Shown here: positions 18,977-27,754 of the stretch, piece by piece
Layout: each line of letters begins with the position of its first letter
Numbering within the stretch: position 1 is the stretch's first letter
From: JADJSS01 sp046329815
Lineage (GTDB): Bacteria; Bacteroidota; Bacteroidia; Chitinophagales; JADIYW01
DNA length: 64,000 bases
Assembly (NCBI GenBank): GCA_046329815.1
Contig: JAXLTY010000001.1
Span: 62,001 to 126,000 of the forward strand
Direction: 5' to 3'
The notes under the pieces: generated by a model
Told to the model about the DNA's origin: nothing
Database searches by the model: none
What the model saw: the letters and a program-made list of their open reading frames with translations, nothing else
Position numbers and translations under genes: made by a program

Positions 18977-20038
18977 TTATTTTTTCTTTTCACCACCAAG
19001 CAGCTTCACAATTACTTCTGTTCCGGTAATCTGGCTTAATATGACTTTTGTTAGAACCATTAATGGTACAGAAAGGAACATACCGAAAATTCCCCAAAGA
19101 AAACCCCAAAAAAGTAAACCCATTATAACGACAATTGTATTTAATGATGTTTGCTGTCCCATGAATATTGGCTCTAAGCCGGTTGCTAAAATAAAATGCA
19201 ATCCATAGACCAAAACAATCAGCAAGAATACTGCTCCAACAGTATCAAATTGAATAAGAGCCATTAACGCTATAGGAATCAAACTAATCATTGCTCCTAC
19301 AACCGGTAAAAAATTGAGAATAAAGGCGAGAAAACCCCAAAAATAGAAAAAGCGCAAGTGAAAAATATAACATAAAATAAGTGTGACTAAACCATAAAAA
19401 AAACTGATAATAAATTTGACTTTCACATAGCCGACAATAGATGATTTCACGTCTTCAAATGCTTTGATATAGCGGCCGCCGACTTCAATATCACCGCCAA
19501 GATAATGCAGGTAGTTTTCGTATTTCATAATACCTGTCAGTAATAAGATCAGATAAACTGTTGTCAATAAAAACTCTTCGGTCAACAATCCTAATTGTCC
19601 GAAAATAGAACCTGATTTATTCACCAAAAAATCAGATGAAAAATAATTTTGCAACTTATCGACAGCATCGTTTAAGTCCAAAACTTCACCGGTGATATTG
19701 GTATAAATTTCGAGCAAACCACCTAATTTATATTTGATCTGAGCGACAAAGTAGGTTTTTTCAGCAAAAATATGCTTGCCTGTTTTATAAAAAATCAAAA
19801 TCAGCAACGCGTTGACACAAATTATACAAATCACGATAATTCCAACACTTGCATACATTGGAATCTTCTTTTTATCAAACCACGACAAAATAGGATGTAC
19901 CAGCAGCGCTAAAAACAACGCTAATACTAGTGGCACTAACAAATCCTGCAACAAGCTGAAAATATACAATGTAACGATAGCAGCGAAAAACACTAAAATA
20001 TTTCGGATCGTGGTTAAATTTTTATTTTCAATTTCCAT
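18977..20038 (-). CDS. AI-2E family transporter (PerM/YdiK-like permease)
   Basis: This 353-residue inner-membrane protein has about eight hydrophobic helices. The arrangement is typical of the AI-2E transporter family: two N-terminal helices, a soluble region at about 75-150, then a helical bundle with PVVGAMISLIPIALMALI and the C-terminal GLLFWGFLWGIFGMFLSVPL signature. Substrates vary in the family and cannot be predicted. Its start codon follows the corA stop with no spacing, so the two are translationally coupled. Confidence 0.88.
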   Translation of the reverse strand: MEIENKNLTTIRNILVFFAAIVTLYIFSLLQDLLVPLVLALFLALLVHPILSWFDKKKIPMYASVGIIVICIICVNALLILIFYKTGKHIFAEKTYFVAQIKYKLGGLLEIYTNITGEVLDLNDAVDKLQNYFSSDFLVNKSGSIFGQLGLLTEEFLLTTVYLILLLTGIMKYENYLHYLGGDIEVGGRYIKAFEDVKSSIVGYVKVKFIISFFYGLVTLILCYIFHLRFFYFWGFLAFILNFLPVVGAMISLIPIALMALIQFDTVGAVFLLIVLVYGLHFILATGLEPIFMGQQTSLNTIVVIMGLLFWGFLWGIFGMFLSVPLMVLTKVILSQITGTEVIVKLLGGEKKK

Positions 20039-20989
20039 TTACAACCATTTTTTTCTTCTGAAATAATAAACAAATACGATTGTCGTTAAGATACAAATGA
20101 TCATTACGATAGTGAATGCATGTTTTGCATGCTGAAATGGTAGATCGACGTTCATACCATAAATTCCGGCAACCAAAGTTGGCAGCATCAACGCGATGGT
20201 TACTGCTGTTAAACGATTTACGACATGTCCTAAATTATTAGAAATAATGGATGCAAACGCGCCCATCATATTGCCTAAGATGTTGGAATACACATTTGCC
20301 ATTTCAAGTGCCTGTGAATTATCGATCAAAATATCCTGGTACAATTCTTTTGCGTCGTGGTTATCTTTTAATTCCAGAAAATCGGTGCGTTGTACTTTCA
20401 GCAAAACCATTTCATTCGCACGCAAATCATTTACAAAATAGATGAGCGCTTTCTGTAAATGCAATAGTTTATTGAGTTCCTGGTTGCGGCTGCTGTAATT
20501 CAATTCTTTTTCGATCTGAGAAATGCGCTTGTTGATTTCGCGTAAGTAATAAAGAAAATAATACACATTGCGCTCAAATATTTTTACTACAAACAAATTT
20601 CTGTCTTCCGGTTTTACATTTTTCAATACATTTTTTTCAAACCATTCTATCATCGGATTATTCACGGAACAAACGGTCAATATCATATCAGGAATCAAGA
20701 TGATACCAACCGGAATAGTAATATAAGTGGCTTCATCTTCCAAATCAAACCCTTCATTCAGAATCGGCGTATTGATAACGATTAATTTAGCGTCTTCTTC
20801 TTTTTCATAACGTGAACGTTCGTACTGGTCAATACAATCAACGATATACGAAAACGGAATCTCTAAGTTATTTGCCAGTTTTTCAAGCTGATCCATATTA
20901 AATGGCGGTGCAATATTGATCCAGCAATCTTTTTCCGGTTGTTCAATCAGCACTAACTGTGCTTCTTCTTTTTTATAAATCTTTATCAT
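20039..20989 (-). CDS. corA: CorA-family divalent cation (Mg2+/Co2+) transporter
   Basis: The 316-residue protein has the CorA layout: a long soluble N-terminal funnel domain with extended helices, then two C-terminal membrane helices. The first helix ends in the pore signature GMN (YGMNVDLPF, near residue 281), and the protein ends in the basic YYFRRKKWL. It would form a pentameric inner-membrane channel. It is the middle gene of dapF-corA-AI-2E permease: dapF ends 15 nt before it and the permease begins immediately after its stop. Confidence 0.92.
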   Translation of the reverse strand: MIKIYKKEEAQLVLIEQPEKDCWINIAPPFNMDQLEKLANNLEIPFSYIVDCIDQYERSRYEKEEDAKLIVINTPILNEGFDLEDEATYITIPVGIILIPDMILTVCSVNNPMIEWFEKNVLKNVKPEDRNLFVVKIFERNVYYFLYYLREINKRISQIEKELNYSSRNQELNKLLHLQKALIYFVNDLRANEMVLLKVQRTDFLELKDNHDAKELYQDILIDNSQALEMANVYSNILGNMMGAFASIISNNLGHVVNRLTAVTIALMLPTLVAGIYGMNVDLPFQHAKHAFTIVMIICILTTIVFVYYFRRKKWL

Positions 20990-21004
20990 CTGCCTGAGTG
21001 AACT

Positions 21005-21784
21005 TTAAATAGTGATATCGCCTTCAAATACTTTCTTCGCTGCGCCTTCGAGCCAAATATCTGTAAACCTGTTTACTTCTTTTTTTAAAAATACTTTTAA
21101 TTTTCCGCCTGGTGTATTTATTTCTATTGCTCCGTCATTCATTTCATTTTTTACAGCAACACATAAAGCTACCGCAACAGTTCCTGTTCCGCAAGATAAC
21201 GTTTCATCTTCAACACCACGTTCATAGGTACGCATGTAGATTTGTCCGTTTTTTTCTTCAACAAAATTTACGTTGATACCATTTTTTGCAAATACGTCAT
21301 TATATCTTATTTTTCTGGCTTCTTCAACGATTTGGATTGAGTCAATATCATTTCTGAATGCTACATAATGCGGCGAACCGGTGTTTAAAATATAATGATC
21401 ATTATTTTCTATTTTAATTTCATCAACATCTATCATTTTCAATTTCACAATATCATCAGTTATTTCAAAATCATGTTCACCATCAATTGCTAAAAAGTTT
21501 CCTTTTTTATGTGTAATATTTAATAAATTAGAAAATGCAGCTATACATCTTCCTCCATTTCCACACATCGTACTTTCATTGCCGTCTGCATTAAAATAAA
21601 CCATTTTAAAATCCATTCCTGACGTATTTTCCAGCAACATCAATCCATCGGCGCCGATGCCAAATTTTCGATCGCATAAATGCTTGATCAATTCGATATT
21701 TTCTTTCGGAAAAATAGAATTTCTGTTGTCTATCAAAATAAAATCATTCCCTGTGCCTTGATATTTGTAAAAATAAAACTGCAT
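21005..21784 (-). CDS. dapF: Diaminopimelate epimerase
   Basis: The 259-residue cytoplasmic enzyme converts LL- to meso-diaminopimelate for lysine and peptidoglycan synthesis. The two catalytic cysteines are in place: Cys74 in the MCGNGGRC motif and Cys198 in LSCGTGTVAVAL. The N-terminal GTGNDF segment and GADGLM are also conserved. The ATG at 21784-21782 is chosen because the family begins just before this FYKYQGTGND segment. In addition, a -7 box lies inside the codons of the longer alternative. It leads an operon with corA and a permease. Confidence 0.95.
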   Translation of the reverse strand: MQFYFYKYQGTGNDFILIDNRNSIFPKENIELIKHLCDRKFGIGADGLMLLENTSGMDFKMVYFNADGNESTMCGNGGRCIAAFSNLLNITHKKGNFLAIDGEHDFEITDDIVKLKMIDVDEIKIENNDHYILNTGSPHYVAFRNDIDSIQIVEEARKIRYNDVFAKNGINVNFVEEKNGQIYMRTYERGVEDETLSCGTGTVAVALCVAVKNEMNDGAIEINTPGGKLKVFLKKEVNRFTDIWLEGAAKKVFEGDITI

Positions 21785-21817
21785 GTTCAAAAGTAGTTGT
21801 TTATGTAAATTTATTTG

Positions 21818-21825
21818 CAAATATA
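21818..21825 (-). promoter_or_regulatory. -7 box (TATATTTG) for the dapF operon
   Basis: TATATTTG on the minus strand, preceded 20 nt earlier by TTTT, lies 33 nt before the dapF ATG at 21784. It overlaps the first codons of the longer dapF reading frame and so also supports the shorter start. Confidence 0.5.
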
Positions 21826-21909
21826 TAGTTAACTTTTTGTGATACAGAAAATGAGTGTGTTTATTATTTTTTGGAACTCTTTTAGAGTATAATTTGTATT
21901 TATAATTAA

Positions 21910-22454
21910 ATGAACAAAATACCGTTAATTAGGTTTGTAAAAGACTTCATAAAAACGATAGTGACAATTATTGGTTATCTGATATTGATAACAGCTTCAT
22001 TTATTGGATTTAATTTTTCAATGTACACTAAAGATGGTGAATTTGCTGCCATATTCATTGCATTTAGTGTATTCTAATTTTTAGCGTTTCCTGCTTAGTA
22101 ATGTCATTTAAAATTTCCGGATTATTTCATTTTTCAAAAGAGGAAAATAACTCAATAACAAGCAGTCAAATTGGTATTTCCATTGCATTAACATTTTTAT
22201 TCTTTATTGGGTTTGAAATTATTGGTATAAACCAAATCGAGAAATGGAAAGAAAACGAAATTGCAAAAAATCCGGTAGAAATCATGGTTGCTTTGGATAA
22301 AGTTTCCTGGTCAAAAGGAAGACATTTAGATTTTAAATACAAATATAACGGCGTTATTTATAAAGGTCGTTACAGGAATCCTTATTTAGATGTTGGAGAT
22401 TCTGTTATAGTTACTTTTTCTGCTAAACATCCAACTATTTACAAAGTTCGATAA
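21910..22454 (+). pseudogene. Small membrane protein gene disrupted by a one-base frameshift
   Basis: Two short frames lie end to end. The first (21910-22077, 55 aa) has one full membrane helix and the start of a second, ending in FIAFSVF and a stop. The second (ATG at 22101, to 22454, 117 aa) has a third helix and a small beta domain with WSKGRHLDFKYKYNG. If the frame shifts by one missing base near 22072-22078, the second frame reads upstream as LIFSVSCLVMSFK. This completes a continuous hydrophobic helix with the end of the first frame. The simplest reading is one protein of about 180 residues broken by a one-base deletion, real or from sequencing. Two separate genes remain possible. Family not recognised. 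Confidence 0.55.
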
Positions 22455-22580
22455 CACATTTTAGTTTTAGAAAATCATTCACCATATAGTTAACTTTTTT
22501 TAACGGATGCTTAAGATTTTTTTACGATTTGCGTTGTTGTAAGGTATGTAAATTGCAGGTTGAATTTAAAAAACGATCTT

Positions 22581-24059
22581 ATGAGAAAAATTACAAGCTA
22601 CTTATTTATCGGATGCATCAGTGCATTCATTGCCTTAGCGATTTCCAATAAAACAAAACAATCGTATTCACCATCTTTCACTGAAGAAAAAGCACCGGTT
22701 CGGTTCGCGAGTTTAACCACCGGCTTACCGAATGATGCTTTTATACAAGCCGCCAAAGTATCAACGCCTGCTGTTGTTCACATCAACACTAAAATAAAAA
22801 TAAGCAGAAAAGATATGCGCCAGATGAATCCGTTTTACCAGTTCTTTGGCGATCAATTTGGAATGCCTTTCGATATGCCGCAATCGCAGGAACAGGAAGC
22901 AAGCGGTTCCGGTGTAATTATCAGTAATGATGGCTATATCGTTACCAACAATCATGTAGTCGAAGATGCTGATGAAATAAATGTGAATTTGTATGACAAC
23001 CGTGCATTTAAAGCAAAAGTGATCGGAACAGATCCAAGCACGGATTTGGCCGTAATAAAAATCGATGCGAAAGATCTGCAGTTTCTGACATTTGCCAATT
23101 CCGATGAAGTACAGGTTGGGCAATGGGTTTTGGCTGTCGGCAATCCGTTCAATTTAGCATCAACCGTAACGGCAGGAATTGTTTCGGCTAAAACGCGTAA
23201 CATCAATATTTTGCGTGAAAAAGCTGGCAATCTTGCTATTGAATCTTTTATACAAACGGATGCTGCTGTAAATCCCGGAAACAGTGGCGGTGCTTTGGTG
23301 GACTTAAATGGAAATTTAATTGGTATTAATTCTGCAATTGCAACACCAACCGGTTCTTACGCCGGTTATTCATTTGCGATTCCGGCAAACCTGGTAAAAA
23401 AAGTAGTGCGCGATATGGTTGATTTTGGTGTGGTGCAGCGTGGTTTTTTAGGTGTCAATATTCGTGATGTGGATGATGAACTGGCAAAAGATCTGAAATT
23501 ACCAAAAATACAAGGTGCATACATTGCAGAAGTGAATAAAGGCAGTGCCGGCGAAGATGGCGGCATCAAACGTGGTGATGTAATTACTAAAGTTGGCGAG
23601 GCAGACATTACCAACACTGCTGATTTGCAAGAACATATTGCTCGTTATCGACCTGGCGATAAAGTGGCATTACAAATTTTCCGTGATGGTAATTATATCA
23701 GTAAAGATGTAACGCTAAAATCCAATCAAAATAAAACAGAATTGGTAGCAAAAACGGATGCTAAAAAATCAGGAAATGTGCTGGATAATCTAGGAATTGA
23801 TGTAAACGAATTAAGTAGTCTGGAAGCTAAAAAATTAGGTATAAATGGTGGTCTAAAAGTGACAAAAATTAAAGACGGAATCATTAAGAAAAACACCAAC
23901 ATGCAGGAAGGTTTTGTTATTACTTCAGTTAACAACAGGCCAATCAGCAAAAAGGATGATTTAGAAAATATGATCAGCGACAACAATGGCAATGGTATAT
24001 TACTCGAAGGAAAATATCCGAATCAAAATGGTATTCAATATTATGCGTTTGGATATTAA
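22581..24059 (+). CDS. HtrA/DegP-family periplasmic serine protease
   Basis: The 492-residue protein has an N-terminal signal or anchor helix (residues 4-22). The trypsin-like domain has His125 (TNNHVV), Asp155 (PSTDLAVIK) and Ser235 (NPGNSGGALV). One PDZ domain follows at about 290-380 (RGFLGVNIRDVD start). A second, divergent PDZ follows at about 400-490. It is a protease/chaperone for misfolded envelope proteins. The ATG at 22581 is preferred to an in-frame TTG seven codons earlier because it is followed at once by the basic and hydrophobic signal segment. A terminator follows. Confidence 0.94.
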   Translation: MRKITSYLFIGCISAFIALAISNKTKQSYSPSFTEEKAPVRFASLTTGLPNDAFIQAAKVSTPAVVHINTKIKISRKDMRQMNPFYQFFGDQFGMPFDMPQSQEQEASGSGVIISNDGYIVTNNHVVEDADEINVNLYDNRAFKAKVIGTDPSTDLAVIKIDAKDLQFLTFANSDEVQVGQWVLAVGNPFNLASTVTAGIVSAKTRNINILREKAGNLAIESFIQTDAAVNPGNSGGALVDLNGNLIGINSAIATPTGSYAGYSFAIPANLVKKVVRDMVDFGVVQRGFLGVNIRDVDDELAKDLKLPKIQGAYIAEVNKGSAGEDGGIKRGDVITKVGEADITNTADLQEHIARYRPGDKVALQIFRDGNYISKDVTLKSNQNKTELVAKTDAKKSGNVLDNLGIDVNELSSLEAKKLGINGGLKVTKIKDGIIKKNTNMQEGFVITSVNNRPISKKDDLENMISDNNGNGILLEGKYPNQNGIQYYAFGY

Positions 24060-24094
24060 TTGATAGTGATTTTTAATAATTGAATGAATGTAGA

Positions 24095-24120
24095 AGCGGC
24101 AGGTTTTCTGTCGCTTTTTT
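24095..24120 (+). terminator. Intrinsic terminator after htrA
   Basis: An 8-bp stem (24095-24102 with 24108-24115, one G-T pair) with a 5-nt loop runs into a T tract, 36 nt after the htrA stop. Confidence 0.8.
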
Positions 24121-24155
24121 GCGTTATATTTTTTTTTTACAAAGAGAGAAAACTA

Positions 24156-24163
24156 TATATTTG
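24156..24163 (+). promoter_or_regulatory. -7 box 4 nt from the start of the methyltransferase gene
   Basis: TATATTTG is followed by only ACGG before the ATG at 24168, with TTTT about 20 nt upstream. A start site at the usual distance would fall on or next to the A of the ATG, so the mRNA is probably leaderless or nearly so. Confidence 0.5.
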
Positions 24164-24167
24164 ACGG

Positions 24168-24878
24168 ATGTCAAATACCTATTTTCAATTCAAACAATTT
24201 AAAGTTGAACAGGATAAATGTGCTATGAAAGTATGCACAGACTCATGCATATTTGGCGCATGGATTCCAACAGATGATAATACTAAAACTATATTAGATA
24301 TTGGCTGTGGAACAGGTTTGCTTTCATTGATGCTAGTACAAAGATCGCATGCAAAAATTGATGCTGTTGAAATCAATAAAGCTGCATTCACGCAGGCAAA
24401 TCAAAACTGTCTTAATTCTGTATTTGCAGATAATATTACTGTTCTGCATCAGGATATTTTAGAATATGATACCGAAAAAAAATATGATTTAATCTTTTGC
24501 AATCCACCGTTTTATGATAACGACATGCAATCTTTTTTATTGGAAGAAAAGATAGCTAAACACAATACAACACTCACGTTAGAATCTTTATTTAAAAAAG
24601 TAAAAACATTACTGTCAACCGATGGAAAGTTTGCAATACTTCTACCCTATTTTCGTTTGCACGAAGCGATAAAAATTGCAGATAAAAATCGGCTTTACTT
24701 AGAAAAAGAATTACATATAAAACAGACACCAAAACATGATTTTTTCAGAGTGTGTTTGTTATTTAACCAAAATACAGCATCTCAGTCGTCAACAGCATAT
24801 CTTACGATCAGACAGCAGCATAACCAATACACCACTGAGTTTATTGAATTACTCAAACCCTATTATTTAAACCTGTAA
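24168..24878 (+). CDS. tRNA1(Val) (adenine(37)-N6)-methyltransferase (TrmN6/YfiC type)
   Basis: The 236-residue protein is a Rossmann-fold SAM-dependent methyltransferase. Motif I is LDIGCGTGLLSLML (about residues 45-58) and the acidic motif II is AVEINKAA. The N6-adenine catalytic motif NPPFY follows FCN near residue 113. The N-terminal FKQFKVEQDKCAMKV segment is typical of the YfiC/TrmN6 group that modifies A37 of tRNA-Val. It sits alone behind its own promoter and after a terminator. Confidence 0.88.
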   Translation: MSNTYFQFKQFKVEQDKCAMKVCTDSCIFGAWIPTDDNTKTILDIGCGTGLLSLMLVQRSHAKIDAVEINKAAFTQANQNCLNSVFADNITVLHQDILEYDTEKKYDLIFCNPPFYDNDMQSFLLEEKIAKHNTTLTLESLFKKVKTLLSTDGKFAILLPYFRLHEAIKIADKNRLYLEKELHIKQTPKHDFFRVCLLFNQNTASQSSTAYLTIRQQHNQYTTEFIELLKPYYLNL

Positions 24879-24959
24879 CAGTATAATTATTTTGTGTTTT
24901 TTTTCTGCCAATCTTGTTTATGGAAATAAAAGTTTGTACTTTTAGTGAAACTATGATAT

Positions 24960-26828
24960 ATGCAAAGACTATTACTTTCTATTCTATTTTGTTTTTCATT
25001 TTTTGCTGGTTTAGCACTAGAACCTGGTGATTTCACTGAGCGTTCCATGTTAGACAGTTCATTAGCACCATTTTATCATGGTGTGGCTTCCGGCGACCCA
25101 ACTCCAAATGCTGTTATTATTTGGACTCGTGTTACGCCTGAAGTTGCAGGTCCTGTAACTGTTAACTGGCATGTTGCTTTAGATACTGCTTTTGTTCAAA
25201 CTGTAAAAACAGGAACTTTCACAACTGACAGTACGCGTGATTACACTGTAAAAGTTGATGTAACAGGTTTGCAGCCAAATACATGGTATTTTTACGAATT
25301 TACAGTTAATGGAAAAAATTCTGTAACCGGAAGAACAAAAACGGCTCCTGTTTCCGGTCAATCGCAACAACGTTTTGCTTTTGTTTCTTGTTCTAATTAT
25401 CCGAATGGTTTTTTCAATGCTTATGATAGAATTACAGAACGGAATGACATTGACGCAGTAATCCATTTAGGCGATTATATTTACGAATACGGCACATTTG
25501 GAATTCCAGGCAGAACCGACCAGTTGCCTGCATATGAAATTACGAAATTAGCTGATTACCGTCAGCGTTATTCTACATACAGATTAGATCCGTCTTGCAG
25601 AAATTTACATCAACAGTATCCATTTATTTCTGTTTGGGACGACCATGAAACGGCGAACAATTCTTATACACTCGGTTCTGATAACCACACCGAAGGTGTT
25701 GAAGGTCTGTGGTCAGACAGGAAATCGTATGGTCAAAAAGCGTATGATGAATGGATGCCGATTCGATTGCCTGAACCAGGAAATCCTAATAAAATTTGGA
25801 GAAAAATAAGCTATGGCAATTTGGTTGATATTTTTATGCTGGATACGCGTTTATATGACAGAAGCAAACAAGGCGGAAATCCGAATGACACCTCAAGGCA
25901 TATTATTGGAAATGAACAAATGCAATGGTTAAAAAATGAGTTAATCAACTCTACTGCAAAATGGAAAGTATTAGGCCAACAGGTAATGATGGGAAACCTG
26001 AATCCGTTTTGGCAAAACGGAAGTGGCGGTATTCTTTTAAACAATGACCAATGGGACGGCTACAAAGCAGACCGCAAAAAATTATACGATATCATTTTAG
26101 ATAATAACATAAAAAATGTTGTTGTCTTAACCGGTGATATTCACACAGCTTGGGCAATGGATCTTCCATATAATCAAGCACAATATAATGCATTCACTGG
26201 TGCCGGCTCTGTTGGCGTTGAGTTTGTCTGCACAAGTGTTACATCAGGTTCATCACCAATTGCACTGAATAATTTCTATCCGTTGGTTGGATTAATTTTA
26301 CCACATATAAAAAATGTAGAATTAACTAAAAAGGGCTACAGTATTTTAGATTTATCAGAGACAAAAACACAGTGCGATTTTTATTATGTAAAAACCGTTG
26401 CAAACTTAGATACCAATCAAACATTTGATCAGGGTTGGTACACCGATGCAGGAACACGCTGGTTGAAAAAAGCACGTTCAAAAACTACTCAAACAATCCG
26501 AAATATTTACGAAGCACCTTTAACTCCAAGAACCTCAACTGCTGTTGGCGTTAAAAACAAATCCAATAATTTGGTTTTACTAAGTGCTTATCCAAATCCA
26601 TTTATCGATAAAATCTCTGTACAATTCAATACAGCAACAGCTACAAATGCTGTGTTAAATGTATTTGATTTAAGCGGAAGGTTAGTAAAACAACAGGATT
26701 TGGGCTTTTTAGCAAAAGGTTTACATCAAAAAGTAATCGACTTAAACGATATGGCAGCAGGCGCTTATAAGCTTGTCATTACCAACAACAATAACGACAT
26801 TATTGAACAAACAATAGAAAAATTCTAA
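24960..26828 (+). CDS. PhoD-family alkaline phosphatase with T9SS sorting domain
   Basis: The 622-residue protein has a signal peptide (residues 1-19). An N-terminal PhoD beta domain follows (YHGVASGDPTPNAVIIWTRV, about 38-57). The metallophosphoesterase core includes SCSNYPNGFFNAY, HLGDYIYEYG, WDDHETANN and the later TGDIHTAW, which carry the Asp, Asn and His metal ligands of this family. The last 80 residues are a type A sorting domain (AYPNPFIDK, then NVFDLSGRLVKQ). It should be a secreted or surface phosphodiesterase/monoesterase that frees phosphate from organic esters. A 2-nt gap separates it from the DinB-like gene. Confidence 0.92.
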   Translation: MQRLLLSILFCFSFFAGLALEPGDFTERSMLDSSLAPFYHGVASGDPTPNAVIIWTRVTPEVAGPVTVNWHVALDTAFVQTVKTGTFTTDSTRDYTVKVDVTGLQPNTWYFYEFTVNGKNSVTGRTKTAPVSGQSQQRFAFVSCSNYPNGFFNAYDRITERNDIDAVIHLGDYIYEYGTFGIPGRTDQLPAYEITKLADYRQRYSTYRLDPSCRNLHQQYPFISVWDDHETANNSYTLGSDNHTEGVEGLWSDRKSYGQKAYDEWMPIRLPEPGNPNKIWRKISYGNLVDIFMLDTRLYDRSKQGGNPNDTSRHIIGNEQMQWLKNELINSTAKWKVLGQQVMMGNLNPFWQNGSGGILLNNDQWDGYKADRKKLYDIILDNNIKNVVVLTGDIHTAWAMDLPYNQAQYNAFTGAGSVGVEFVCTSVTSGSSPIALNNFYPLVGLILPHIKNVELTKKGYSILDLSETKTQCDFYYVKTVANLDTNQTFDQGWYTDAGTRWLKKARSKTTQTIRNIYEAPLTPRTSTAVGVKNKSNNLVLLSAYPNPFIDKISVQFNTATATNAVLNVFDLSGRLVKQQDLGFLAKGLHQKVIDLNDMAAGAYKLVITNNNNDIIEQTIEKF

Positions 26829-26830
26829 TT

Positions 26831-27496
26831 ATGGCTCTCAAGAAAACAACAGCAAAAAAATCTGCAAAACCTGCTGTAAAAGTGGTTAAGAAAACAACAG
26901 TAAAAAAAGAAGCTGTTAAAACAACTCCTGTAAAAAAAGCGGAAACTAAAGCAGAAACGCCAAAAGTTGAAGTGCTGAATCCATTTATTTACCCAATTGG
27001 GAAATGCAAATTTCCGGTTGAATATTCGGAAACGGTTATCAATAAACTGATTCAGGACATACGTATTTTGCCGGAACATCTAAAAGCAATTACCAAAAAA
27101 GTAAATAAAAAGAAAAAATTGCAATACCGTTACCGAGATGGCGGCTGGAATATAGAACAAATTGTGCATCACATTGCCGACAGTCATTTAAATGCTTTTA
27201 TGCGCTTTAAATCTGCCTTGACAGAAAATAATCCAACGATAAAACCTTATGATGAAAATCTTTGGGCAGAAACGGCTGATATACAACTACCTTTAAAAAA
27301 TTCTGTGCGTTTTGTAAAAGCGCTGCATGCAAAATGGACTGCTTTATTGGAAAATATGGATAAAAATGACTTCAAGCGCACCTATTTTCATCCGGCGTAC
27401 AATCGCGCAGTTCCGTTGCAGGAAGCGCTGGCTTTATACGCCTGGCACGGCAAGCACCATGTAGCTCAAATTGAAGTTGCATTAAAAATAAATTAA
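26831..27496 (+). CDS. DinB/YfiT (BstA-like) putative metal-dependent transferase with Lys-rich N-terminal tail
   Basis: The 221-residue protein has two parts. Residues about 50-221 match the YfiT/BstA group of the DinB superfamily: YPIGK start, YRDGGWNIEQIVHHIADSH, the segment SALTENNPTIKPYDE, and HGKHH near the end. His113 or His114, His206 and His210 are the likely metal ligands. Members act as thiol (bacillithiol) transferases or remain uncharacterised. Residues 1-48 form a Lys/Ala/Thr tail with about 15 lysines, like a histone H1 tail, which ordinary members of about 170-180 residues lack. An internal GTG (codon 48) could give a tail-less form. It starts 2 nt after the phoD stop. Confidence 0.85.
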   Translation: MALKKTTAKKSAKPAVKVVKKTTVKKEAVKTTPVKKAETKAETPKVEVLNPFIYPIGKCKFPVEYSETVINKLIQDIRILPEHLKAITKKVNKKKKLQYRYRDGGWNIEQIVHHIADSHLNAFMRFKSALTENNPTIKPYDENLWAETADIQLPLKNSVRFVKALHAKWTALLENMDKNDFKRTYFHPAYNRAVPLQEALALYAWHGKHHVAQIEVALKIN

Positions 27497-27754
27497 TACT
27501 TATTACGATTAATTCGTTTAAGAGCAAATATTTTATACACATTTAACCAACAATAGATTCCACTAAAAAATGGAGCATATAAACAGGTTTATGCACACGA
27601 TTTACCTATTCTTGCACATTATTTTATCGTAAAAAAACAGAATAGGTTCATTATCAATGTCGCAACATGCTGTTTCACGATTTTTACGTTATTAACACAT
27701 TAAAGTTGACTATTCCAACAATTTGAACGAACTTAATTTTCTATTTTCGTGCAC

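Noticed and set aside
22078..22100. Programmed -1 frameshift in the small membrane protein gene
   Set aside because: The T-run lies after the first stop codon in the upstream frame, so a ribosome would terminate before reaching it. A one-base indel is the simpler explanation.
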